Shown here: positions 1 through 11,386 of the stretch, in pieces
Position numbering within the stretch: position 1 is the first letter of the stretch
Layout of the letters: each line of letters opens with the position of its first letter
DNA from: Solanum dulcamara
Lineage: Eukaryota; Streptophyta; Magnoliopsida; Solanales; Solanaceae
Direction: 5' to 3'
Assembly (NCBI RefSeq): GCF_947179165.1
Contig: NC_077238.1
Span: forward strand, 44,343,793 to 44,407,792
Length of the DNA: 64,000 bases
Position numbers and translations under genes: made by a program
Notes under the pieces: model-generated
What the model was told of the DNA's origin: nothing
The model's input: the letters and a program-made list of their open reading frames with translations, nothing else
Database searches by the model: none

Positions 1-1100
1 GGCCCCTCGTGGAAATGATGGCACAAAAATTTTCTCACTGGAAATTGAAAAGTCAAAATCTATGGACCCTTCTACGGGTTGGAGACCTCTTTATGGGTCA
101 TAATATGGCCTCGTGGAAGCACACTGGGAAGGTCCCTTGAGGATGGGCCTACCGAACCCTCTACTGCCCGTAGACCCCTCACCGGTTCATAGAATGCTTT
201 GTGGAGTTGTACTTTAATAGGGGTTCCTTAGGGTGGGTCTATGTAACCTTTTATAGTCCATAAGCCCTCTCATGGGTTGTGAACATGGATCGTCAAAGAA
301 GACTTGGGACTAACCATTGGGTCCCCTTCTACGGATGATCCACATGATTCGTAGAACATTCTATAGGCTGTAGAAGCTATCATAAAAGGTCCTCAGAACA
401 AAGATTTTTGCTAAGTGCTGGGAGCGAGTTCTTATGAGTATCTTCTATGGCACATGGAGCACTCCACAGATCATGAAGTATGCCCGTGGAACCTTCATAG
501 TTTACTTTTCTTAGTTTTTTATCCTGGTTCACGAACTTAATGTAAGCTAGAATGCTATGAAGTAATCCAAGGTACCACCTACGGCTCATAGAAAGTTCTA
601 TGGTCCGTAGGGGGTACTCATAGTCCCCTCCCAAACTTAGTGAAAATTAGAGTTACTAAGACTCTTCTACGAGTGGCTTTGATGGCCCGTAGGAAGTGCC
701 CATAAAAGGGACCCTAAGGCCTAGACCCACACTCATTCCATGAACCCATCCTTACATCCTGTAGAAATGTCTACAATCCCTAGAGGGGATTTGTATACCC
801 AACCTTGAAATTCTAGTAGATACTAGAATGTGCACTAAGTTCCATGAGCTGCCCATAAGAAGGTCTACAACCTGTAGAAGGGTCCGTAGACCCCTAATCC
901 TTAAAAGACTCAGTACTACCCACAAGCATTTTTCAGAACTCATCAAAGGGTCTATGACCCATAGAAGGGGTCCGTAGACCCAACATGATAATTTCCAGTA
1001 AGGTCCAATTTTGGATCCAGTTCCTATGAGAGGGCTCCTACCACCCATAGAAGTTCCTATGAACTGTAGAAGAGACCTGTAGACGACCACTGACTATTTT
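1..1100. repeat. Degenerate palindromic minisatellite inside F LTR
   Basis: Many variants of a short motif around ggtCCGTAGAcc / gacccaTAGAAGggtc recur every 15-50 bases on both strands (for example near 70-100, 160-190, 590-625, 865-895, 950-985, 1065-1085). The same motif family reappears in the 3' LTR at 4240-4290 and 4440-4560. The copies are too diverged to define a clean period by eye. Confidence 0.6.
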
Positions 1101-2796
1101 AATGAAGGATAGTTTGGTTTTTTCCCACCCTTATCAAACCAAAACTTTTATGTTTTAGGAATAAAATAAGTCCTTTATTAGTGTCCTACGTGCCTTTTTT
1201 ATTATTAACACTTCCAACACTTAGTGCAAGGATTTGAGAGGAGAAAAAACTAGGATTCAAATGAAGTATTTGCATTCTTCAAGTTTCACCAAGATCATTG
1301 TTCTTCCAGATATGTGAGACTAATAATAGCGTTGAACTGATTCTGTTCTACGCCCTACATATAAATTCCGTTCTTTTGAGTTCAAGTTTGAGTTTAATTC
1401 TTATTATATCGAGTTTACAATTAAGTTAGGATATTTTTTATGGAGTTCTCTATATATTATTTAGTATTTGGTTATTCCTATAATTCAATTCTTGAAGTTA
1501 CTGTTAATGCCTATATTTCCATAAACCCTAGTTGAGTATTTATTATGATTTTCACTATGCATTGTTTTAAGTTAAAGAATGATATATTTTTATATCTTGA
1601 TTGAGAAAAGAGTTTTGGGCATATTATATCCCTTGAGTGATAATACTTCACATTACTGAGTTTATGTAGGACAATTGTCAAGTCTAAATGAGTTAGAGTG
1701 ATTATATATTTAATTATTTTTAAGACAGAGTTGAGAAACAAAATTTATATTTTATACATTTACTAAGATTGAGAAGTATAACTATTTAAAAAAGAATGTA
1801 GTGAGTTTGAGAAGAGTTGAGTTAATCTGAATAAAGTTCAACTAAATGAGATATTATTTTGAGTATTGTCACTCAACTGAGTATATGAGCATTATTGCAT
1901 ATTTTTGGGAGTAGTATTGAACACCTATTTGGGTAAGAGTTTAGATAACTCAAGACCTATAATCTTTATAGCCAACATATAATAAGATCGTGTCATTGGT
2001 TCAGGCAACTCCTCACTTTAGTCCCTATAGGGGATTTATATGGATCCAGGAGATGAGTTTGCATCCCATAGCTTGGAAAGGTATTGGACATCTCTAGAAA
2101 AAAAGAGCAGTTTGTTGTGTCATCACAAGACTCATATTGATGGTTGTCAGTTAAAGAAACTTTCCACTAAGAGAAAATATGATATTATTTTGAGTTGCAT
2201 TACTTATCTAATTTTATGGTAAAGATGTGAAGTTTTCATTACACTTACATGCTTTACATTTAGTCACTTATTTCTAGTATCATTTTTCAGTTGAGTATTC
2301 AGTGAGTTGTTTCCTTTCAGCTATTTTACATACCGTACATTCCATAAACTGTTATCTTTCGATGCTACATCATTTTATGATTTAGATACACGTGTTAGAA
2401 ATCCTCAATGGGCGCATCATTGAAGATCACATCCATCCAGCTTTTGGTGAGAACTCCTTACTTTTGAAGGAACTCTTTTAGTTTAGTTATTCTTTATTTT
2501 TATAGTCCTTTTGAGGTAGTTGCAGACTGTTCCAGTACTTATCTTATGAGTTTTAGATGTTCATATATGGAGATAGAGTTGAGTCAGTTATACCCTTTAG
2601 AGTCTGCTTTTACATAATATTTTATTATATATTTTGAGATTTATTTAGAGATGCATGAGTTTAATTTAACACATTTTAAATGCTCACTTTTATGATTCTA
2701 TTGCTATTGAGTTGTATCTTCTGCTTAGTAGTTAGCCAGGACAATAATGGTTTTTGAGTTCCTGCCATACCTAGGGTTTAGACTCAGAGTGTGACA
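1..2796 (+). repeat. Element F: 5' LTR (left end outside the window)
   Basis: This stretch is non-coding and ends in GTGACA at 2791-2796. A primer-binding site for initiator Met-tRNA follows four bases later, which marks the 3' end of a 5' LTR read on the plus strand. Bases 1-1100 are packed with CTACGG/CCGTAG-type motifs; the rest is AT-rich. The short open frames here have no recognisable protein content. The true start lies before base 1, because the matching 3' LTR starts TGTAATACCCC at 4066 and that start is not seen at base 1. Confidence 0.65.
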
Positions 2797-2800
2797 AACT

Positions 2801-2812
2801 TGTTATTAGAGC
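2801..2812 (+). other. Primer binding site of element F (tRNA-iMet)
   Basis: TGTTATTAGAGC matches the canonical plant iMet PBS TGGTATCAGAGC at 10 of 12 positions and lies four bases after the LTR end at 2796. Confidence 0.75.
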
Positions 2813-3011
2813 ATAAATTTGAAGAATCCTAGAATGTCTACGAAACCAATTCTAGTAGAGTCCTCCTTATCAGTGTGAAGTGCACCGCATCTATTATAGG
2901 GAGGATATAAGACTTTAGAAATTATCTCACTTTTTTCCTACTCTATATTTATACGATAGAGTTTAACTCTATAAAACTTCTTTCTAACTCTGCGTTACAT
3001 GTTTTTAGATC

Positions 3012-3950
3012 ATGCCTCAAAAATTAACCATCAGTCAGAGGAACATCGCCATAATAAGATCCCACTGACTACTATGCCTCCATCATCTAGAATGTAGACA
3101 AGGAACATATCTCGAGTAGCTAAACATGAGAACTGCAATGGAACACAAGCGGTTCCACAGACACCTACTGCCTAGCCTACCATCACTTTTGAGTCTAAGT
3201 ATAGAGGGGCTATCACTATGCTCACTCTATTAATGGCGGTCCAATCTGGTTGTTAGAGAACTCTAGTCCCTCGCTCTAGTTCTAAAGAGCCTTAAGCTAC
3301 TACAAGGATTTGAGACTTCTTGAGGATGAACCCAATGGTCTTCACAAGGTCCAAGGTTAAAGAGGATCCCTAGAACTTCATAGATGAAATATGGAACATC
3401 CTTAAGGCTATGCATGTGATTGAGATTGAGCGAGTTGAGCTTGTTTCCTATCAACTCAAATATGTGGCCAATATTTGGTCCAACTAGTGAAAGGAGAGTT
3501 GTGGTAAGGATGTAGAGCCTTCTTTTTGGGATGAGTTCAAGAGTGCATTCCTCGACTACTTATTTCTTGGAGAGCAAAGGAAGAAAAGGTTGAAGAGTTT
3601 GTAAATTTGAAACAAGAGGGGTTGACGGTTAAAAAGTACAACCTTAAGTTTATCTTGCTATCTAGGTATGCTTGAGAGATGGTTCTTGATGTGATATCTA
3701 AGATGAAGAAGTTTGTCTCTGGTCTAGGCAAACACGTGATGAAAGAAGGCAAGGCTACTTTTATGATTTATGACATAGACACCTCCAACGTTATGGTGTA
3801 TGCACAACAGGTTGAGGAGGATAAAATGAGAGATAGGGAGGAGCACCAGTATAAAAAAGAAATGGCTGCAGGTAATGAGACTAACCACTAGAAGAGTGGT
3901 AATGAAAATCGACATTTCTTTTAGAGGAGATATTCTAGCTATGGACCATC
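3012..3950 (+). pseudogene. gag: Element F gag remnant (frameshifted, stops)
   Basis: The leader is followed by ATG at 3012 (MPQKLTISQRN...). The frame then breaks repeatedly. Capsid-type sequence is recognisable at about 3580-3891: VEEFVNLKQEGLTVKKYNLKF, then FVSGLGKHVMKEGKATF and VYAQQVEEDKMRDREE, typical of the C-terminal half of gag in plant Ty3/gypsy chromoviruses. No protease, RT, RNase H or integrase follows; the sequence goes straight into a polypurine tract and the 3' LTR. The element is therefore an internal-deletion derivative that could only have moved in trans. High confidence that it is gag; no functional product is expected. Confidence 0.75.
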
Positions 3951-4050
3951 ATCAGTAAGTGCCCTGACATCAAACAACAGGAATGTTGGGTTGTAGATCA
4001 TTTCATATTCATTTCATGCCTATTAGAACCTCATTTGAAGTCAAATGTTC

Positions 4051-4065
4051 CCAAAGGGGAGATAT
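4051..4065 (+). other. Polypurine tract of element F
   Basis: CCAAAGGGGAGATAT immediately precedes TGTAATACCCC, the start of the 3' LTR. A purine tract abutting a TG is the expected plus-strand primer arrangement. Confidence 0.7.
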
Positions 4066-5010
4066 TGTAATACCCCAAAATTGTCTAGCTAAGATGAAAT
4101 TAGGAAAGTGCAGAAAGGTTGTTGACTCCTGCAACTTTCACTTTCATGAAAGGTATTTACTGATCTTATAAGCTTTCACAGTCTGTGGAAACCAATTTGA
4201 AGTGTACTTCAAAAATAGAAATTTCCAAGACCAAGTTTACGGGAGGTTTTATAGTCCGTATAAGTTTTCATGGACCGTAGACCTGCCCGTAGACCAAACT
4301 TGAGAAAGGTGAGAAACTTTGTTTGTATAGGATGGGGGTTTCTATTGATCGTATAACTTTTCACAAATCATATGTCTTGTCGTAACCTCAAAAACTTTGA
4401 TTTCCACAAATTTCGCGGGATCTTATATGAGTCGTATTAATTTCTACGGACTACAAAATAGTCTGTAGAGTTGAACTTCAAAAATATAGAAATTTGCCTT
4501 TGAATTCTACAGACCCTTTCACGGTATGTAGATAATTGCACTGGCCGTAAAGGGCACCCATAGAACCTGTCCGACAGACTTTTATTAGGGGTCTTTTAAT
4601 CTCTTTTACAATTATAATTCTATACTTAGTCATTTTGGCCTATTCTAAGTGGTTATAAATGAATCCTAAAGATCCTAACCTCCCTATTAACTCATTCTCC
4701 AAAATTTAGTTTCTTCTCCCTTAAGTCTTATTTCTCAAGAAACATAGGGCTTTAAGATTTTAAGTCTCCATTGAAGATCAAAGTTAGGATTTCATTTAAG
4801 GTATGTGGTAACTTCATCTATGGTTTTTTCTCCACCAATTGAGTCCTAGAGAAACTTATATTTCTCAAGTTATGATTCCTCCCCAATTTTAGGTTTTTTT
4901 TTATTTCATATGGGTTCTTGTTGGATTTTATTTTTTTCCTCCATCAATGATCTTATTATATGTGAATTTCTTTTAATTCAATGATTTTAATGATATTTTC
5001 ATCATCCCAT
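4066..5010 (+). repeat. Element F 3' LTR, left fragment
   Basis: The LTR begins TGTAATACCCC right after the polypurine tract and carries the same CTACGG/CCGTAG motifs as the 5' LTR. It is interrupted after 5010 by element C. The continuation is proposed at 37574-38651 because the pentamer CCCAT flanks element C on both sides. Confidence 0.6.
5006..5010. other. Target-site duplication of C (left copy, CCCAT)
   Basis: CCCAT at 5006-5010 is repeated at 37574-37578, directly outside the other end of element C. With this duplication, the left end of C reads TATTATGTCG, so the minus-strand LTR would end TAATA rather than the usual CA. One C-to-T change would explain that. Confidence 0.55.
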
Positions 5011-5365
5011 TATTATGTCGAAAAATAGATGGGGTTTAAAATTGATTTAGAAATAAACCAATTTAAAAGGAGTCGCCACTTAATTTTTTATATGAATTAA
5101 GAAAACTTTAATTTAAAAGACTTTACCAGAAATAAGTCTTAAAATTTTAGAGAAAAAAGTACGAGATTCATATTACTATTTTAAAAAAAATTTAGCACTT
5201 AAAATAACCGCTAAAATGCGATTGTCTAATAACATAAATCATTTGACTATTTAGAAAATATTTAAAGAAAAGACACTTGAGTTCGTTTTGACAAAAGTAG
5301 TTTTTTGAAAATACTTCAAAATATTTTGAAAGTAGAATTTGTGGTCAAAATGATCAAGAAAAGAA

Positions 5366-5368
<3 letters not shown>

Positions 5369-5403
<35 letters not shown>

Positions 5404-5410
5404 TGTGTAT
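5369..5410. repeat. (TA)n / (GT)n microsatellite in C 3' LTR
   Basis: About 16 TA units are followed by GTGTGTGTAT. This lies in the part of the LTR that the 5' LTR has lost. Confidence 0.95.
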
Positions 5411-7208
5411 CATTTAGCTAAAATTATTTTTTAAAGGATAAATTAGTCATAAGAACTCCTTTTTAGGGAGATTTAATAAGTTAAACCTAACTACAATTAA
5501 CATCTAAGCAAAATAAATAAAATAAATACATAAATAAATTATTACAGCCCAAATTAAATATAAATGAATAAAGTAATGAAACTCTGGCCAAATACGTAGT
5601 TTTTGTACGCCTGGATTAAGTTGTTGGGCCGCCTGTATTTTGGATCTTTGGCTCATTTCACTTTGTATGCCGCTGCTTTATATCAGTGTATATTTCAAAT
5701 TTTCCCCATTGTATTTCATATATATTAGATATACAGACTGTATATTAGTCCATTTTATTGCTCCAACACCCGCAAACCAGATATGGGAACCTATACACCG
5801 AGTTTCGTTGACGAGGTTAACTTGGTGATAAAAATTTAACCTCCGTGGCTAATCCCTAGAATGCATAAAAAGTCCACAATGACTCGGACGGCATCAGATG
5901 TAACAAAATAAAATCACATTTGTTAAGTAACATGTTATAGAATTATTCTAACACATTTTAAGAGAATGAAAAATCACTAAAGCACTCAATATATTCGAAT
6001 CTAGTAAAATATAAATGATACTTGATTATTATAAATCTAATTAATTAATGAAACCAACTAGGTGTTTCAATCAACAACTATTTAGAATATAATAATGAAA
6101 ATAAACCATACAGACAATTATTAAATTTACACAACAAGAAGTAGGAGCACTAAGATACCATAAACATGTTTGGCATTAAATTAATCACATGATAGAAGTA
6201 TTAACACTCTATAATAATAAAATAGTTCAAACACAGTGCTAACATTATCAGATATCATATTTAAAACCAAGTTCAATTTCATTATAAATAGTAAATTATT
6301 TAGTAAGTTTAGCATTACAATAACTAAGAAACAATCACAACTTAGCTATCAAAAGATTTACAGTAAACGGGTGCTTAAATATTTATCATCCCAATCTTCA
6401 CATATTGTTTAAATAATCTAAAAAGGATATATTTGACCATTACTTCTTCAACTTAGCAAGCAAATAGAAGTAGGAAGAATAAAAAAATAAAAAAAGGAAG
6501 AATGATAGTTTATATATTTTGATTAAGATATCTTCTAATATTCTGGACTACTACAGTGATAATCAAAAGATGCATATCGTCAAAAGATGAGAAACCGAAC
6601 AAAAATCAAATAAATCATAATCGACAAATTACACTTCAGCAGCAAAAAAAAAATAATAACTTTATTAATACAAAGGTCAACTTTAATTGCAGAAAAGCAG
6701 AACGAAAACATAATGTTGAACTAAACTAGGAAGTTGACAATGAAAAACATCAACATAATCACATAGCTAAGAGCTTCACAAAATCAAAACTATCATGCCA
6801 AACGGGAAAAGGAGTCAGAAGAAGAAAAACACTGCCATAAAGAGAGCAAAGGGGTTACCTCTTTTGGAGCAGGAAATGAGACGAGAGATGAAAGTTTGTT
6901 CTTTCACCATGAGTAGAAATTTATCGGAGAGTATTAATACGAACTGAAAAACTCCAGATTTAAAATTCTTTCGACTCGAGAAAAAAAAACTTTTTGGAAG
7001 ATTTTCCTTGCTATTCCAGCGAAATCCCCTCATTGGAATGTTGTTGTTCTCCTCCCTCCGCATTTGTAGTCAGCCCAATATTTATTGTTGAGTGAGTTTT
7101 TTTATATTGCCATGTGTATGGTGTCAAGTTGTAGGCGTGTTGTTGGAATTAAAAAGTAGGAGAATTTAAAATTATTGCTGGAAAATTGATGTGTAGTAGT
7201 ATGTTAAT

Positions 7209-7210
7209 AT

Positions 7211-7249
<39 letters not shown>

Positions 7250-7258
7250 GGGGGGAGA
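7209..7258. repeat. (TA)n-(GA)n compound microsatellite
   Basis: An AT run of about 22 bases continues into GAGAGA repeats and a short G run. The homologous position in the 5' LTR (about 36812-36856) is a long pure TA run without the GA block, so the array changed independently in each LTR. Confidence 0.95.
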
Positions 7259-7930
7259 CAAAGATGATGGGTTTAATTTAAAGAAAGGCACATGATGGTT
7301 GGTTGCTGGAAAGTATAGGAATTGGTGTTGGGACACGTGGTATGGGTAGTTGAGTAGATGATGGGCATAATGTATATATTAGTCATTTTCAATTAGGTAA
7401 TGGTGGCACGTATCTACTTTATTTAGATTTGTTCTTTGTATTAATATATTATTTATATTTATATTAGCACTCAAATGGGAGAAACATATATAGCTTTCAT
7501 GCATCACATTTTGTAGTGTCAGATTGAGATATAAATAAAAGTTTTAAGCATTTTATTTATACTTTCTAGAAAGTTTCAAATTATATCTCTTATTTACTTT
7601 TAATTCAAATCTATATTGTATAGCGTGTGAATTGGACAACTGTGAACTAATTTACATGTATTCCTTCTATTTATTTTACTTTTTCACTATATTAAAAATA
7701 ATTATTTATACTTACTTATTCAATTTAAAAAATCAAGAGGTAATTTTCACTTAATTGTATCCTTATTAATTATATATATAGTCAATTTCTCAATGTATTT
7801 TTATAAAAATATTGAATTTATTATATTTATTATTTTAGTATTTTACTAAAGTAATTATTTCCAATTATTTAAAATCGAAAAAGTTTGATAACTAATTTAT
7901 ATTGTGGGTGATCAAAATTGGGTGTCAACA

Positions 7931-7946
7931 ACATGTCCCTTTCTTT
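7931..7946 (-). other. Polypurine tract of element C
   Basis: On the minus strand AAAGAAAGGGA followed by CATGT abuts the LTR start TGTTGACA at 7930. This fixes both the orientation of C and 5011-7930 as its 3' LTR. Confidence 0.8.
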
Positions 7947-8929
7947 GGATAGGGTCGATGAAAGAGAGCCTAGATAAAGAAAATTGACAAACCTAATTTT
8001 GACCTATTTCATCTTAGTCTTTCTAGATAGGGGGTTGGTATGGCTTTTGGCATTATGGTCGGACCTCAGTATAGAGTTTCCTACATATTTCAAGCTATAT
8101 GAGGACTCAGGTCACTTGTAGTTCAGAACTCTTGATTTGGTGCACAAAATTTGTAAGAATTTAAATCAATCTCGATATCAAATTATGGAGAGACTAGGGT
8201 GCTCGGGGAATGAGATTAAGAATTATTGTTGGAATACAGTCGAGTTTCAAGTCCATCTATATATCCCTAAACTTGGGAATCAGACTTCTTGTAGTTCGAC
8301 TCAATCGGTTGAAAAAGAAATATCTTATGCTAAGATAACCTTCGGTTGGGAGAAATGACCAACAAATCCAGTGCAAAAAATAGGCTAGCAACTTCTTATC
8401 CATGAATGTGGCGTGATTCACACTCATAAGTAAGAACTTATACGGATATAATTTCCAAAGCTCTTAGTGTGTTGTCATTCAGATTAAAGAGTTGCTTTTG
8501 GTGATAGATGAAGTTTTCTAGATTGGAAATCAAAACTGACGAATCTCAAAGAAATACCCACATGCCTTCTGATAGGGGTGTGGTTTTATTGTGGTGGAAG
8601 CCATTCTTCAACGCGTGTCCTAAGAGTTTGATATTTCTCTTTAGACTATGTCCTAGCTCGTTGCTAAGAAAAAGTTTCACGTTGTGCTGCATCCTATTTG
8701 ATGTCACTCATACCTGTGATTTTCTTGAGAATTCATCCTCTTGGATGCTCTCGACAAAAATTAAGATAAAACGTATTAGTAGAAACAATATAACTCAAAT
8801 AAAGGGCAACGTTGTTACTATGTTGGCATGTCAACCTCCTCCGATTTTGACGTAGAGCAAGCAAAACATATTTCTCAAGTTGATGTGATTTATAATATAT
8901 TCCTCAACTGCAAACTTCTTTCAATTTGA

Positions 8930-9650
8930 TGTAATATGCGATGAGTTGATATTATGCAATATGATGACAATTTTATATGATAAGATGATGGGTTGATATG
9001 ATGCAATATGATGATGAGTTGATATGACGCTATATGATGATGAGTTGATATGATAATGGACCTCTCAGCAACTATATGATAATGATGATGGCCCTCTCGA
9101 TAATGATATGATAATGATAGTGGACCTCTCGACAATGATATGATGATGGCCCTCTTGGTAATGATAAGATAATGACCCTCTCGACAATTACCCCTTTCGG
9201 TAATATAATGTGAATGGCCCTCTTGACAATAATATTACCATTTCTGGTAATATAATATGAATAGTATAATATGAATGGCTCTCTTGGCAATCATATTACC
9301 ACTTTCGGTAATATAATATGAATGGTATAATATAAACGGACCTCTTGGCAATAATATTACCATTTTTGATAATATAATATGAATAATATAATATGAATGA
9401 CCCTCTTGGCAATGATATGATAATGGCCATCTCGGCAATTACCCCATCCGGTAATATAATATGAATGGACCTCTTGGAAATAATATTACCATTTCTAGTA
9501 ATATAATATGATGACCCTCTTGGAGATGATATTACCACTTTCGATAATATAATATGAATGACCCTCTTAGCAATAATATTACAACTTCTGGTAATATAAT
9601 ATGAATGACCCTCTTGGCAATGATATTATAATGGTGATGATGTCTTGTTG
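8930..9650. repeat. Tandem-repeat array 1 in C 3' UTR
   Basis: The array starts with a roughly 26-bp GATGATGAGTTGATATGA-type repeat (8938-9060). It changes to a longer unit of about 60 bp built of CCCTCTTGGCAATGATAT and CCATTTCTGGTAATATAATA, with near-palindromic TATTACC..GGTAATA arms in most units. About ten diverged units are visible. Every reading frame across it gives low-complexity I/Y/H-rich peptides, which are artefacts of the repeat. Confidence 0.85.
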
Positions 9651-10524
9651 ATAGGATGATGATGCTTCATTAGTAGGAATGATAATTCTCCATGGATAGG
9701 ATGATGACCGTTATCTTTCAGATGTTGATATTTGATCGATTTTTGGCATGATATCAGATATTTTTTCTAGTTGTACTTCAATCCCTCATAGGTATTTGAT
9801 GCGACTTATGTATGACCATTAAACGTCTTTGACGCTGGAAAATATGATCTGATGTCATTATAGACACTTGCCTGCTTTGAAAGTAGCTCTTTCGCTTGCT
9901 TCTGTCCTAATAAGGGAAAAAGGTAATAAACACATTGTCGTTCTAACTAATGACTGAGAAAAAAATCTTAAAGAAAATTCTTGAGAATGCATACAAAGTG
10001 CCTGACCACTTCGACATTAATGTGCGAATATCACAGATTATGGTTGACCCAGAATTTGGATGAGGCATTGTTGCCTGTATTTTGAATGACTTCTTTTCAT
10101 TTGATGCATCCTAATGAATTTCCTTTTTCACGACAAGTTATCACTTTTGAAGAACCTTTGTTTTTTGACTTCTTTTGTATTTGCTGAACAGAGGAATATA
10201 ATGATCCTTTAGAAATCTGCATCCACAGAAAATTTATTGGTTTTGAATGAATTGATCTGTGTTGACTTCTCCATTTGTTCTCCCCATGTTTTTCTATCTT
10301 TGGTTTCTTTCTCTAATTCCCCACTTCATGGTGGATATAAGACAAAAATATATTTATGCAAAATATATTTATTGTATTAAAAGCTTTTAAGAAAGATGAG
10401 TTTTTGAAAGCAATTTGGAAAGGGTCACTGCCCGATGTCATGTCATGCATAACTTAGATAATTGTCCTTTGTTCAAAGCTTTAAGCATGTCTGATAGCTC
10501 GTTAGGAGAGTTTTGAGAATCCTT

Positions 10525-10800
10525 GAGGGTTGAAGTTGGAGAGTGCTGATATAGCTGAAAATTTTTGTAGTTGACTCTGAACTGCGATGGTGCTGGAGAT
10601 TATTGAGGTTGACATTAAACTTCTAATAATGCTGGGGATCATTTAAATTCAGTCTTGAACTTTCGAAGATGATCAAACCTTCAGATGATGCTGAAGATCA
10701 TTTGTAGTTAGCTTTAAATTTCTAATCATATTGAAAATTTTCAAAACTACATTTAGATGTCTAATACTGCTTGATAAATTTTTGAGGTCGTCCTCTAAAA
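10525..10800. repeat. Tandem-repeat array 2 in C 3' UTR
   Basis: Five to six diverged units each contain a GATGCTGNNGATCATTT-like core followed by GT(A)GTTGACNNTAAACTTC-like sequence, spaced about 40-60 bp (cores near 10542, 10588, 10629, 10688, 10727, 10765). Confidence 0.6.
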
Positions 10801-11032
10801 TTTCTGTTCCAATTAGATGTCTTGGTGAATATCAAACCACCAATAAGATATTTGCAAATTTTTTTAGACCTTTTCAAAAATTCTGTCCTCGTTGCTTTTC
10901 TGATGCCTCTTAGTCTTGACTCTTCTGTAGAAAGATCTTCTTTGAAATTTTTGAGTCTCTCTAAAAAATTTCTATCCCAATTTCTATCATAAATAGAGAA
11001 CTTACGGGAGATACGACCAAACCATTGTGGCA

Positions 11033-11290
11033 CCTACATATCCCATTGAGGCAGGAATCAGGTCAAACGTAGTTCCCCTCTCGGGAGATAAATGAGAAGT
11101 GGGAGATTTTTAATAGAAAAATGATGGAGGCCGATATAGTCCACCTACGTATCTCATTTTTGAGAATTCAGGTCCGACGTAGTTCAAAAAACAAAAAGGG
11201 ATATTGAAAATAGATAAAGGGGTGACCGAAGCCGACATAGGCCTCCAATGTATATCATTCTTGAGAATTCAGGTCAGACGTAGTTCATTA
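11033..11290. repeat. Tandem-repeat array 3 in C 3' UTR
   Basis: Three copies of a roughly 43-bp core (CCTACGTATCTCATT, then GAATTCAGGTC, then GACGTAGTTC) lie at 11033-11075, 11144-11185 and 11244-11287. They are separated by A-rich spacers of about 60-70 bp and sit just downstream of the pol stop. Confidence 0.75.
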
Positions 11291-11386
11291 CAAAGAAGAG
11301 GGTTAATTTAAAACAAACAAGCATAAATATGATTACAAGCAAACGACACAATTATAGGTAAAATGATGGAAGAAAACTTTGAACCT

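Larger units (their letters stand above)
5011..7930 (-). repeat. Element C 3' LTR
   Basis: The right boundary TGTCAACA (minus: TGTTGACA) at 7923-7930 sits against a polypurine tract on the internal side. Bases 5729-7930 align in direct orientation with 35294-37573. Bases 5605-5728 are the reverse complement of 35171-35293, and 5011-5604 has no counterpart at the other LTR. The TATA motif seen at 36613-36619 in the other LTR is mutated here: catttgtagt at 7061-7070. Confidence 0.75.
7947..11386 (-). other. Element C 3' untranslated region
   Basis: This 3.4 kb lies between the pol stop and the polypurine tract. It has no credible coding content; the open frames at 8137-8358 and 8508-8855 have no recognisable domains. 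It carries three separate repeat arrays (8930-9650, 10525-10800, 11033-11290). A weaker version of the third motif occurs near 8110-8130 and 8281-8300, where TGTAGTTC / AGGTCA-type words recur. Stretches 8300-8930 and 9660-10520 show nothing I recognise. Confidence 0.7.

Noticed and set aside
8137..8855. Open frames of 73 and 115 codons (8137-8358, 8508-8855)
   Set aside because: They lie in the 3' UTR of element C on the strand opposite to its transcription, with no recognisable domain; chance frames in AT-rich DNA.
8890..9538. Overlapping minus-strand frames with His/Ile/Tyr-rich repeats
   Set aside because: They arise from translating a tandem repeat; no conserved protein and frames overlap in all phases.
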